NCBI GenBank assembly: GCA_008501765.1
Contig: QQUE01000002.1
Location: 180,336-244,335 of the forward strand
Direction: 5' to 3'
DNA from: Calditrichota bacterium
Lineage (GTDB): Bacteria; Zhuqueibacterota; Zhuqueibacteria; Zhuqueibacterales; Geothermadaptataceae
Length of the DNA stretch: 64,000 bases
Below are positions 1 through 8,837 of this stretch, piece after piece (the first letter of the stretch is position 1; each line of letters opens with the position of its first letter). Under the pieces are notes generated by a model, which had not been told where the DNA came from, did no database searches, and saw only the letters and a program-made list of their open reading frames with translations. The translations under genes were made by a program, and so were the position numbers.

Positions 1-147
1 AAACCGGGGGATATCATTATCGCACTCAATGGATATCCAGCAGTAAATATTTCGGAAATTAAAGCGATTATTGAGGTTGAAGCGCTAAAATCTGTACAAA
101 TAGATTTGATCCGGAACGGGAAAAAAAACAGGATTGAAATAGACTAA
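1..147 (+). CDS. C-terminal fragment of a PDZ-domain protein (HtrA-like or other membrane-linked protease)
   Basis: The first 48 codons are open in frame 1 and end at a TAA at 145-147; the start lies outside the window. The fragment reads PGDIIIALNGYPA, then a helix, then a strand ending in a charged 'IRNGKKNRIEID' tail. This is the carboxylate-binding and closing part of a PDZ domain, as found at the very C-terminus of DegP/DegQ-type (S1C) proteases and in some S41 and M50 proteases. Which family it belongs to cannot be told from 48 residues. It converges on the leftward gene that ends at 166. Confidence 0.75.
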   Translation, partial: KPGDIIIALNGYPAVNISEIKAIIEVEALKSVQIDLIRNGKKNRIEID

Positions 148-165
148 ATGAAATAAAACAGGCCG

Positions 166-606
166 CTATTCAGATTCTTCTTTTTTGGTCTTAATCAGGG
201 TGAGGGTAGTCCCATTTTCCGAGGTGTCGTAATACACTTCATCCATCAATGATTTGAGAATGAAAATACCGCGCCCATTTTCCTTCAGCAAATTATCCGG
301 CTCCAGGGGATCCGGAACATCATCCGGTTTAAATCCACTCCCCTCATCGCGAACAACAAATTGCAGCGTATCCCCTTTTGAAAATATTGCAAAATGAATT
401 TTTTTCCTGGCGCTGAGCTTATTTCCGTGATAGATTGCGTTGTTTACGGCTTCCGTAATGGCTATGGCAATGCTGTCCCGATCTTGCTCTGAAAATTTCA
501 TCTTCCGGGAGATATTGTCGGTGATCGTCTCGACGTGCTCAACTGTTTCCGGTACACTAGCGAAAGTTTTACTAATTAATTGCTGAGTATTCAATTTTAC
601 GGCCAT
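166..606 (-). CDS. RsbW/SpoIIAB-like serine kinase (HATPase_c_2 anti-sigma-type regulator)
   Basis: A 146-residue single-domain GHKL ATPase. The N box (EAVNNAIYHGN), G1 box (DEGSGF) and G2 box (GRGIFIL) are all present, as in the kinases of partner-switching systems that phosphorylate a STAS antagonist and bind a sigma factor or other target. I chose the ATG at 606 because it has an AAGGA Shine-Dalgarno about five bases upstream; a longer reading from 645 would overlap the upstream gene. No STAS or phosphatase gene lies beside it, so it is an orphan here, but a second kinase of the same family at 39153-39614 does have such partners. It is probably cotranscribed with the barrel gene ending ten bases upstream. 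Confidence 0.85.
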   Translation of the reverse strand: MAVKLNTQQLISKTFASVPETVEHVETITDNISRKMKFSEQDRDSIAIAITEAVNNAIYHGNKLSARKKIHFAIFSKGDTLQFVVRDEGSGFKPDDVPDPLEPDNLLKENGRGIFILKSLMDEVYYDTSENGTTLTLIKTKKEESE

Positions 607-616
607 AAATCCTTGT

Positions 617-2485
617 CTAAAATTTCCACTGCACAATAAGTTCAAGGTTATTAATATAATAAGCTTTTCCTAAAAATGGAAAAGCTTTTTGTCGTTTTCC
701 GGAAAAAAGGATCGTCGAACCACGTTTATTAATAAACATAAATTCCGCTATTGGACCGAGGTTTGTATGCGTGCCAACGTGCTCTTTGCGCAATTGGTTA
801 TCGGCGTTCAACTCATAATTCCACCGTTTTTGCTCATAAAAAACGGCCCCCATGCTCAAATTTAGCCTGTTGGCAAAATGCTGGCGAAATTTAATTGAGC
901 CCCACTGGTTCCGCCACGCTGTCCGTGGCCGAGAACTGAATTTCTTCCAGTTCAAACTCCCCAATTCTTCCGCTTCATATTTATATTGCACCACACAACT
1001 GACTTTTTCGGAAATCCCCAAAGCCAGCGAATCGGCGATAAAATAGTCCCGGATAACATAATTATTTAGTGCTGAGTTTTCTGCGGTAAAATCGGAGACA
1101 ACATAATTTGTGCGAATGCCAGTTTTTTGGCGAAATTCAGTTCGAGGAGACAGGCGAATTATGCATTCCGGTTGAAACTTCAGAATGCGTGTCCAGTTGT
1201 TTTGCCCGGACAATTGGCTTCCAAGGTAAACGAAATGCCGTAAATACGTGCTCAACTCCCACTGCAGAGTAAAAATCTCATTAAATCTGTGCGCATGAAA
1301 AAAAGCAACCATCCATTGCTGTTCATCGTGATTATCCGAGCGGGTCTGATCGGTATTATCGTATTCCAATTTCGACAAACCGAAATAAAAGCGAATTGAA
1401 TCGGTAGCGTTGAAACGGTATTGCGATTTTTGTGAAAAGCGTGTGTATTTTTCAACGATATCATAGCCGACACCAACGAAACGCTGCGGAAATGACAGTG
1501 CCGAAGCAGAGTCCGAAATATTGTATTCGATCGTCATTTCACCAAATTCGACCGCGAGTTGGTGTTCGTATTTTTCGCCACGCCAGTACATATGAATATT
1601 ATTATCCAAATTAAAATCATCGTGTCCGCGCGTCGAAATGCGTCTTTTAATCCGGTTATTATCAATCTCAACGCCAGTAATCCCGATATCTGTTCGCATG
1701 CGAAATCCTGCATTATTCCCAACGCCATAATGCAGGTAATTTGTTAGCCCGATACGCCGCCTGTTCAAGCTCTCAACTAAATCATTTCCCGGGTCACCAA
1801 GAAAATTATCGCGGCGCAAATAATCATAATAGAGACTCAGGGAATCCCGCGTCCCCTCTGTTAACTGATTGGAGATCGAATAGTTAATTCGAACCTGGCT
1901 GTTATTCCTGTTCTTAAAATTGCTTCTTTCACCCCACGCATCAATATTGTGATTTAAATTCATGTATTTTTGATTCGGAGCTGTGAAAAGAGCCGCGTAA
2001 TAAGGACCGCTTTCGGCCAGTTCTGATCGATTTTCCATACGGAATCCTATTTCCGGCTGCAGTATGATTTCACCTTTTACCGGAAAGCGGGACGCCAGCG
2101 TCATGCCGGATTGAATACGATCATAATTAAAAGAAGAGAATTCGTCTTTGAGGGAGTTAAAATCAAACCGGGTGATAAATGTTCGATTTTGCAGCGCCTT
2201 TTTCTGAATTATCAAATCAGCGCTTTGCTGATCCTTCCACAGTTGGTTGCCGCGGCGATATTGCATCGTACTTGAAAGCAAATAATGACTAACAAAATCG
2301 AGCTTTCCAGGGGAAGCACCCCAGCCAAAATGATAGTTCCAGTCGTAAATATTTAGACTATTTTGAAATACAGCACGGTTGGTCGGATTCAAGGTTGGCA
2401 GGCGTAATTGGGCAAAAACCGGGTTCCCAAGATTCACTAAGATCAGGAAACATAGATAATAGAACAACCGAAACACGCGGTTCAT
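617..2485 (-). CDS. Predicted outer-membrane beta-barrel protein, family not recognised
   Basis: This 622-residue product begins with a typical signal peptide (positive start, hydrophobic stretch, cleavage after VFAQ at about residue 26). The rest is rich in alternating aromatic/polar strands, Asn and Arg, with many YxF/WxF-type strand ends, and the last residues (LELIVQWKF) end in Phe. These are the marks of a large outer-membrane barrel. I do not recognise a family; ligand and role are unknown. It sits between DUF502 upstream and an RsbW-like kinase downstream on the same strand. The barrel assignment is inferred from composition and the C-terminal signature. Confidence 0.7.
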   Translation of the reverse strand: MNRVFRLFYYLCFLILVNLGNPVFAQLRLPTLNPTNRAVFQNSLNIYDWNYHFGWGASPGKLDFVSHYLLSSTMQYRRGNQLWKDQQSADLIIQKKALQNRTFITRFDFNSLKDEFSSFNYDRIQSGMTLASRFPVKGEIILQPEIGFRMENRSELAESGPYYAALFTAPNQKYMNLNHNIDAWGERSNFKNRNNSQVRINYSISNQLTEGTRDSLSLYYDYLRRDNFLGDPGNDLVESLNRRRIGLTNYLHYGVGNNAGFRMRTDIGITGVEIDNNRIKRRISTRGHDDFNLDNNIHMYWRGEKYEHQLAVEFGEMTIEYNISDSASALSFPQRFVGVGYDIVEKYTRFSQKSQYRFNATDSIRFYFGLSKLEYDNTDQTRSDNHDEQQWMVAFFHAHRFNEIFTLQWELSTYLRHFVYLGSQLSGQNNWTRILKFQPECIIRLSPRTEFRQKTGIRTNYVVSDFTAENSALNNYVIRDYFIADSLALGISEKVSCVVQYKYEAEELGSLNWKKFSSRPRTAWRNQWGSIKFRQHFANRLNLSMGAVFYEQKRWNYELNADNQLRKEHVGTHTNLGPIAEFMFINKRGSTILFSGKRQKAFPFLGKAYYINNLELIVQWKF

Positions 2486-2562
2486 CCTTTTCTGATCCTC
2501 AAATCACTTGCTTTTACATTTTTATTTGAGATTGATTGCAAATTTTGAATCAAAAACATAAG

Positions 2563-3261
2563 CTACAATGCCTGGCCTTTTGGAGCCGCTTCAAAGATTT
2601 CGATTTGACCGGTTTCTTTTGTTCTGGGACTAATCGTCCCGCCGGAAATCACTAATTTTAATGCTTCTTCAACAGGCATATCCAACTCAATTATTTCATT
2701 TTTTGGCACAAAAAGCAAGTAGCCACTTGTTGGGTTAGGGGTTGTGAACGCCAAAATGCTGACGACGTCGATCTCCCCAAGCGCATCTTGCACAGCGCCC
2801 CGCGTATCCTGGGTGAAAAATCCAATGGAATAAACTCCCTTGCGTGGATATTCAAACAGAACTGCTTTTTTAAAAACTTCCCGCTGCTCTCCGAAGAAAG
2901 CATTGCTGATCTGTTGAATCGTAATGTAAATTCGGTTTATAAGCGGGATACGCTTAACGATGTACTCGCCGAAATGAACAAGTTGCCGGCCAAAATAATT
3001 GCGCGTGGCCATGCCGACAATTGTTATAAACACTATGAGAGTTATAAATCCAAGACCCGGAATCGGGGCATCACCGATTGACAGGCCAATTTTTTTGCTC
3101 AAAATATCGTAAACAAACTGCTGCAAAATCCCATCGACAACCAAAAACATCTCGGATATTATATAAACCGTCAACGTAAATGGCACCAAAACAAGCAAAC
3201 CAGTCCCGAAATATGTTCGGAATTTTTTAACAATGCTGCTATTTTTCATTTTATTAATCAC
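2563..3261 (-). CDS. DUF502 family membrane protein
   Basis: A 232-residue protein with two hydrophobic segments near residues 19-40 and 65-85, followed by the conserved DUF502 region (RIPLINRIYITIQQISNAFF, then a VLFEYPRKGVYSIGF strand and the TPNPTSGYLLFVPKNEI motif). DUF502 proteins are inner-membrane proteins of unknown biochemical role. The reading frame opens at a GTG (3261) that shares one base with the TAG of the upstream gene, so translation may be coupled; an ATG at 3249 gives MKNSS and is an equally plausible start. It is one of four closely packed leftward genes. Confidence 0.85.
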   Translation of the reverse strand: MINKMKNSSIVKKFRTYFGTGLLVLVPFTLTVYIISEMFLVVDGILQQFVYDILSKKIGLSIGDAPIPGLGFITLIVFITIVGMATRNYFGRQLVHFGEYIVKRIPLINRIYITIQQISNAFFGEQREVFKKAVLFEYPRKGVYSIGFFTQDTRGAVQDALGEIDVVSILAFTTPNPTSGYLLFVPKNEIIELDMPVEEALKLVISGGTISPRTKETGQIEIFEAAPKGQAL

Positions 3262-3656
3262 TATTTTTTATTGATAACTCTAATTATTTCCTCGTCAGGC
3301 AAGCCCATATTATATTTTTCCCGCGCGATTTTTGCCATATAACTGCTATCTGCTTTTAACCTTTCAATGGCTGTTTGCAGGCTATCTTGCTGAATCCGCA
3401 ATTGCTTAATTTCTTTCTCAAGAGATTCCCGGGTCTTGCGAAGGCGCCAATGTTGCATCAAACCAAAATCACCAGCAACATAAATATATACCAATAACAG
3501 AATCACACCAGAGACAATAATCCAGGCATGGCGCCGCTGCGGTGGTCCTTTTTGCTTTTTATTATTTTTATTCAAATTTTTACCAGGGTTGTTAATTTCA
3601 AATATTAACTTATCAAGTGGAACAAGATAATAAAAAATAACCCTGAAAAACCACAA
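3261..3656 (-). CDS. FtsB/DivIC-like septum formation initiator protein
   Basis: The product has a basic cytoplasmic segment, one transmembrane helix (AWIIVSGVILLLVYIYVAG, about residues 44-62) and a periplasmic coiled coil (about 70-108) ending in an 'AREKYNMGLPDEEII' tail. The tail AREKY.M..P.E.I is the signature of FtsB/DivIC proteins, which join FtsL and FtsQ in the divisome. The frame opens at a TTG that overlaps the upstream gene by 52 bases; there is no convincing ribosome site, and a TTG at 3575 would remove the overlap. The start is therefore uncertain, the family is not. Confidence 0.82.
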   Translation of the reverse strand: MWFFRVIFYYLVPLDKLIFEINNPGKNLNKNNKKQKGPPQRRHAWIIVSGVILLLVYIYVAGDFGLMQHWRLRKTRESLEKEIKQLRIQQDSLQTAIERLKADSSYMAKIAREKYNMGLPDEEIIRVINKK

Positions 3657-5110
3657 ATAAGATTAACCGCATCATTATTTAGCCACGACTTGCCACGAAA
3701 ATGAGCTGTTCTCAGTTTACAATGCCAATTCCGCTCGGTAATTTTACCACAGGAAACACAGCGATTTTTCCGTTGCCACATTGCACCAAATAAACTGTCG
3801 ACAAATTGAGCCAACAAACCAGCCACTATAATGCTTGTCATTTCAACCAAAGTAAGTGGTACCGGGGCAAATTTGAGACTTGCCAGATAGCCCACAATTG
3901 TTACCAGGCCGGCGCCTGCAAGCGCGCCAAAAATACCCAACATTGTGATCCCACCGGACATTCCCGGCTCAATGGATTTCCAGGATGTTATCGAACGCGG
4001 CGGCGTTTTTGACATCAAACCTATTTCCGTGGCCCAGGTGTCCGCTGTGGCAGAGGCGAGCGCCGCCAAATAAAAGATATACAGATAATTATGTGGCGCG
4101 ACGAATGAAATCATTATGCAGGCAAGCGGTGCCAATCCATTGGCCAGAACCTGATTGACGTTTCGTTTCGCCCCCGGTTCAGTAGTTTTATCGCAGCTCA
4201 AATTATTTTTATTTGGCAAATGGGATAAAGTGCTCGAGGCGAGGAAAAAAAACAAAATCGGAATCGTGTACAACCATCCGGCATAGCCAAAAATTATCAC
4301 ACCGAGAATAAATGTCGCCAAAGCCCCGCTCAAATCCAGTGCGTTTAATCGCCGGGCAGCCAGAGCAATAATTAACGCTAAAGGAACGCCGATAAAAAAT
4401 TGGTTTATACGCTCCGGTTGCTGAATTACACTAAGGGCCATCGCTGCGAGGAGTGGAATTGAGAGATTATCCGAGCCACGGAGTGAGAGCAATTCTCCAG
4501 CCGTCACAAGCAAAGCAATTGATACTGCCGTCATAAATATAAATAAAACCGGCAATTGAAATGTGTTGTGTGCTATCGAAATCCCGGCAAGAATAATAGT
4601 AAACGACATTAAAAACATCGAAACCGCACCGCGCCGGGATTTCTTATCCCAGGGCAGGGAAAGGTTCGATGCAGGCGGTGCGCTTTTACCGACGAATCCA
4701 GCCGCTGCGTCGGCAAATGCAAGCAATGCGAATGATATGTAGAAAATCTCGGTCTGATCGTGCCAAAAAAGCAGTGTCAACAGGATAACCGATATGGGAT
4801 AATAAACCGTTCCGAGCGACTTTCGTTCAGTCGCATTATAGGAATTCAGCATATTTTTAGCAACCGAAACCAGATTGACGATTGTAAACAAAGCAGAAAT
4901 AACAAGTAACGCATAGTATGTTTCGAAAATCAGGGGAGTTGAAAGGACGGCCACTCCGCTCAATACGTGGACAAGTTTGCGAATATTTTCCTTGGATATC
5001 GCAAAGCGAACGTAAAAAATTTCTGCAGTTACAATTAATCCAGTCAATCCGCTGAATAGAATTATTCCAAAGAGCCAATCCGATTGTGGGACATTTAAAG
5101 AAAGATCCAT
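3605..5110 (-). CDS. Fusion of a dolichol/phytol-kinase-like (CTP-dependent) domain and a DUF92 (VTE6-like) domain
   Basis: This 501-residue polytopic membrane protein has two halves. Residues 1 to about 215 resemble the dolichol kinase/phytol kinase/CDP-diglyceride-like family: helix-rich, with KLVHVLSG near residue 45 and DAAAGFVGK near 140. Residues from about 225 to the end are DUF92: PLLAAMALSV, the conserved ATADTWATEIG motif, SGGITMLG, and a final DSLFGAMWQ followed by a CxxC...H cysteine-containing loop. In plants the same two families are VTE5 (phytol kinase) and VTE6 (phytyl-phosphate kinase), which salvage phytol. The bacterial substrate is unknown; a prenol or polyprenol is an inference. 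It heads a leftward block facing a long intergenic gap. Confidence 0.78.
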   Translation of the reverse strand: MDLSLNVPQSDWLFGIILFSGLTGLIVTAEIFYVRFAISKENIRKLVHVLSGVAVLSTPLIFETYYALLVISALFTIVNLVSVAKNMLNSYNATERKSLGTVYYPISVILLTLLFWHDQTEIFYISFALLAFADAAAGFVGKSAPPASNLSLPWDKKSRRGAVSMFLMSFTIILAGISIAHNTFQLPVLFIFMTAVSIALLVTAGELLSLRGSDNLSIPLLAAMALSVIQQPERINQFFIGVPLALIIALAARRLNALDLSGALATFILGVIIFGYAGWLYTIPILFFFLASSTLSHLPNKNNLSCDKTTEPGAKRNVNQVLANGLAPLACIMISFVAPHNYLYIFYLAALASATADTWATEIGLMSKTPPRSITSWKSIEPGMSGGITMLGIFGALAGAGLVTIVGYLASLKFAPVPLTLVEMTSIIVAGLLAQFVDSLFGAMWQRKNRCVSCGKITERNWHCKLRTAHFRGKSWLNNDAVNLICGFSGLFFIILFHLIS

Positions 5111-5875
5111 TACCTCACTCTATTTACTATGACTCCTGGAAATAACCGGTCCTGCGATATAAATTTTCGTAGATTTATACGATATCACAAACTGGCAGAA
5201 TGCATTACTCTGCAGAGCAGAAATTCGGGGATAGTCTGATTTTAATTTGGTATTGAACACGTTATTCGATTTCGATAACTACCGGACATCGCAACCCTAA
5301 GAGAATCAAACTATTTTGAATTATTGTACTGTTTTCTGATTAGAAAATCAACGCTATTTAATCGAATAAAGGGATCGTCAAGTCTCATTTTAGTATGTCA
5401 AGATATATTCCTGTTATAATAATACCAACACACTTATCCACATTTTTTCAAGACTCAAAAGCACAATAAATCAGTGTTCTACATTTATAGATTATTGGTA
5501 TCAGATACAACATCTTGTGTTTCACGATTCCACTCATACAATCACTCCCATTCATATTTACAACCTAAAACCTTTAAAAACATGAACTTATTTTTTTAAA
5601 ACAACCCTAACACGGCAATGCTTTAAAATACAGAAAATTTTGTCACACTACTGACAATGATGTTATTTCACGGAAATATTTTTTTATTTTTTTTGGTTTT
5701 TCGCTTATCCATATGTTATCCACATTTCTCCTGCGCCTGACCAAGTAAACAATTGTGGATAAAATGAATTGCTTTTCTTATATTTATGTACAAATCAAAT
5801 ACGCACTAAATTTAAATGCTTCTATAAATCTGCTGGAATCCATTCTTCTCAATTTTCAGCCCTGGAATTTTCAAA
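5111..5875. other. A+T-rich divergent intergenic region with clustered DnaA boxes (candidate oriC)
   Basis: A 765-base gene-free stretch lies between divergent genes. It contains perfect TTATCCACA boxes at 5434-5442 and 5716-5724, the same box inverted (TGTGGATAA) at 5754-5762, and a one-mismatch box TTATCCATA at 5705-5713. The boxes at 5705 and 5716 are spaced 11 bases apart, one helical turn. Directly left of the triplet is a T-rich run (5668-5700) suited to strand opening, with further T- and A-rich runs around 5589-5600. Three perfect copies of one 9-mer in 330 bases is far above chance. dnaA and other usual origin neighbours are not in the window, so this could also be a DnaA-titrating or DnaA-regulated site. 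Confidence 0.6.
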
Positions 5876-6658
5876 ATGACCAAAAAGCAAAAAGCACATA
5901 ATATTCTAATCGTCAATCACAGCCAGGACACGGCCATGTTTTTTGATGTCAATCTCAGCCGAGTTGGCTTCGAAATACAAGTGGCCAATACCAGCGAGGA
6001 AGCCTTGCAGCTCGCGAGTAGTGCAACACCCTCGGCAATTATTGCCGAACTTGATTTGAAACCGCAAGACGGGATCGATATGTGCTGGATGATGCGGCAA
6101 ACAAAATACCTGCAGGTCGTTCCGCTCATATTGTTGGCTGATAAAAAAATGAATGATGAGTTGGTACTCCGGGCATTCCGCAACGGTGTGGATGCTATTT
6201 TGGAATGGCCGACCTCCCTGCGGACACTAATAGGCAGGATTGAAGCACTCATTTGGCGGTTTAATCACTTGGTACAGCCTCAAAATGAAAGTGAAAATCG
6301 AGAAACAGATGATTTCTCGCCGGATGAACAACCATCGATTGAAGCGAACCTGAAAAGTTTTAGCCTCCTTGAGATGCTGCAGTTCCTCAATATGAACAAA
6401 AAAAGCGGGACACTCATCGTTCAAAAAGAGCAAATTATTGGCACTCTTGTGCTTACAGATGGGGAAGTAAAATTTGCTGAAACCGAGGGACATTTAGGGG
6501 AAGAGGCTGCATACAGATTGGCTATCTGGCAGGAGGGCAGGCTAAAATTTTACCCGAAACCAAAAGACTTTACCGCCAATATCGAAAAACCAACGATGAA
6601 ACTCATCCTGGATTGCTGCACCGTTCTCGATATGGAAAATTTTATGGTCAATCCGTGA
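5876..6658 (+). CDS. Pseudo-receiver domain protein with DUF4388 (PatA-type) domain
   Basis: The 260-residue product has a CheY-like receiver fold (residues 9-130) and a C-terminal DUF4388 domain (about 155-250, opening 'NLKSFSLLEMLQFLNMNKKSGTLIV'-like in order). In the receiver, the usual acidic pair is replaced by N14-H15, the phosphoacceptor position holds E58 (eight residues before G66), and the conserved Thr/Ser is Ala88, while the Lys (K90) remains. It should therefore not be switched by ordinary aspartyl phosphorylation; E58 may mimic the phosphorylated state. DUF4388 proteins occur in gliding, motility and signalling contexts of cyanobacteria and deltaproteobacteria. The gene ends exactly where the convergent VWA gene ends. 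Confidence 0.82.
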   Translation: MTKKQKAHNILIVNHSQDTAMFFDVNLSRVGFEIQVANTSEEALQLASSATPSAIIAELDLKPQDGIDMCWMMRQTKYLQVVPLILLADKKMNDELVLRAFRNGVDAILEWPTSLRTLIGRIEALIWRFNHLVQPQNESENRETDDFSPDEQPSIEANLKSFSLLEMLQFLNMNKKSGTLIVQKEQIIGTLVLTDGEVKFAETEGHLGEEAAYRLAIWQEGRLKFYPKPKDFTANIEKPTMKLILDCCTVLDMENFMVNP

Positions 6659-8830
6659 TCAGAGCATTCCTTTTTGCTTGCGTAGCAACCATTCCAATGA
6701 TAAGAAAACTATAATCATTAAAAATGCAATCCAGTGGTGCCAGACCTTCACTTCTAACTTTTCTCTTTTTATCTCCGCAGCGAGCTGTAAGCCGGCAATC
6801 CAGTTAGAAAGGCTGTCCGGCGAAATCATTTTTCCACCTGAAGATGAGGCCAATCGCCGGGCAATTTCAGCATTTGCCTGTGTTTTCTGCAATTCCCACT
6901 GAAATGGTATCACGCTGAACTTTCCTGAATCTGCACTCACAACTTTTCCACGATCTGTGGCCTGCGAGACGTAGCTGTAATCTCCGGCTGAGAGTAAACC
7001 AGGTACGCATTTATAAAGCCCGTTGCCTTTTTCAGTAAATAAATAGTCCCCTGATTGTGCGCCGGTAATATTCAATGAAATTTGCAAATTTTCCCGGACA
7101 CGGTAATTATCGTAATAGGCTTGAGCCCCAAATTCAATTTGCTGCCCGGAGCGAAAAATATCCCCCGCAGGCTGAACTTTGAGCACTTTGTTTTCATCCC
7201 GGGAGGCAAGCCAGCGCACGCTATTTTGAATAAAATTTGTATAAAATACATTTTTACCATCGTTCCGTTGCATTAACAAATTCCAACGCCAGAGGCTATT
7301 TCCGAAAACAGCAATGACGCGTTTGTTATCCAATTTGCCAACTGAGATAATTGGCATTCCGGTTTGATTGCCTGGTTTGTTCAATGCTCTACCAACAGCA
7401 GAATAAGCCAGAACAGTCGCATTTGGCTGAAATTGAATCGAATGTAAATTTGTAAAAACAGGCGGCAATTCTGCAACCTGAGATTTTAAATTATTTGCCG
7501 AGTCGTCAATTTTAAAAATTGGATGTAAAATCCCGGAATCACTAAGCTCAACCTGAATCTGTTTTTCTTTGGTAATTTGTGGCCGTTGCGCCAAAAAAAG
7601 GATATCCTTATATCCCCATAAATTTTGCGCGGCTTCCACTGGCCCGGCGAAGAAGAATAGTGGTTTCGCATGGTTCATCACAGCATTTTTTAACCAGGGT
7701 TCTATATCCGGATGGGGAGATCGAATCGCAAGATTGATCCCAATTATACAATCAATCTCTTCCAACTGCTGTCCCTTCGGCAAAGGATCACCAGTTATTT
7801 TTTTTGAATTTATGGCAATTGTTTGCTGCAGAGAAAAGTTTTCGTTCTTTTGCAAGGCCTGTTTGATAAAAGCTAAATCCGGCGAAGGGGCAGCAGCGAG
7901 CAGTAGCACTTTCAACTTGCTTTTCAACACGTTCAAATAAAAGGAGCGCGAATTATTCTGATCTGTTATTTCAGCTTTACTCGTATCAAGCTCGACGATA
8001 AATTTTTGTTTTCCCTGTTGTTCCGGAGTTAAGTAAAGCACGAGTTGTTTTTCCAGACCGTCGCCGGGGAGAACAATTTCCTGTTCTGCAAAAACCTGGT
8101 GCCCCTGCTTTATTCGGACTTTCGATTTCTGCTGTGCAAAGCCCTGGCTGCGAACATAAATTTCTACCGGGATTCGGGTATCGGCAAATGCAATTTCATT
8201 TGTGATGATATCTTTCAACCAGCTATCCTTCGGGGATGTTGTGTTTCCCAGGATGACAGGAAAAACAGGTGCTGGAATTTTATCACCCATTTGTGACGGA
8301 TCATCGCCGAGATTGGAAGCGCCATCGGAGAGCAATAAAACAGCTGCCAAATTCTCATCTCGAAAGAGCGAAATTGTTTGCTCGAGAGCAAAAGTCAGAT
8401 CCGTTCCATCGCCATTAAATTTCAATGAATCCAAACGATTCTTTTCAACAGCAACAGCCGTGTCTGCAAATGCGATAAAGGAAAGTGTAGATTTTTCGTT
8501 CAGCAGTGAATTTGTTGACAACTCCTGCGATAAGTGCAGGGCGCGTTCGCTGCGTGTGAGGTTCCCATCTTGCAGAAGCATGCTGGCTGAATCATCAATC
8601 AGAACAGCGACAACCGGTTTGCTTGTCCGGTTAAAAAACAACTGCAGATTTGGTTCAAACAACAGCACCAAAATGATGACCAGCACTACTATGCGCAATG
8701 CCAATAAAAACCGGCGAAAGAAGTGGCTCGCTTCCGGCGTTGTCGTTCGATAAATCCAGAACGAAAATGCGCCGATGAGCAACACGCCACAAATAATAAA
8801 CCAAATATTGTAGGCAAAATTTAGTGACAT
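6659..8830 (-). CDS. Membrane-anchored VWA-domain protein (BatA/glutamine-amidotransferase-like class)
   Basis: A 723-residue protein with two N-terminal transmembrane helices (about 8-27 and 42-60), a von Willebrand A domain with the metal-site motif DxSxS at D79-S83, a middle region of about 300 residues resembling the class I amidotransferase-like fold usual in this protein class, and a C-terminal helix (about 697-714) followed by a basic tail. Such proteins are common in FCB and planctomycete genomes, where their function is mostly unknown; they accompany MoxR/Bat stress systems in some cases, but no MoxR gene is visible here. The start codon lies eight bases downstream of the tsaD stop, so it is the last gene of the ybbR-tsaD operon. 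Confidence 0.8.
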   Translation of the reverse strand: MSLNFAYNIWFIICGVLLIGAFSFWIYRTTTPEASHFFRRFLLALRIVVLVIILVLLFEPNLQLFFNRTSKPVVAVLIDDSASMLLQDGNLTRSERALHLSQELSTNSLLNEKSTLSFIAFADTAVAVEKNRLDSLKFNGDGTDLTFALEQTISLFRDENLAAVLLLSDGASNLGDDPSQMGDKIPAPVFPVILGNTTSPKDSWLKDIITNEIAFADTRIPVEIYVRSQGFAQQKSKVRIKQGHQVFAEQEIVLPGDGLEKQLVLYLTPEQQGKQKFIVELDTSKAEITDQNNSRSFYLNVLKSKLKVLLLAAAPSPDLAFIKQALQKNENFSLQQTIAINSKKITGDPLPKGQQLEEIDCIIGINLAIRSPHPDIEPWLKNAVMNHAKPLFFFAGPVEAAQNLWGYKDILFLAQRPQITKEKQIQVELSDSGILHPIFKIDDSANNLKSQVAELPPVFTNLHSIQFQPNATVLAYSAVGRALNKPGNQTGMPIISVGKLDNKRVIAVFGNSLWRWNLLMQRNDGKNVFYTNFIQNSVRWLASRDENKVLKVQPAGDIFRSGQQIEFGAQAYYDNYRVRENLQISLNITGAQSGDYLFTEKGNGLYKCVPGLLSAGDYSYVSQATDRGKVVSADSGKFSVIPFQWELQKTQANAEIARRLASSSGGKMISPDSLSNWIAGLQLAAEIKREKLEVKVWHHWIAFLMIIVFLSLEWLLRKQKGML

Positions 8831-8837
8831 TGTTTAA

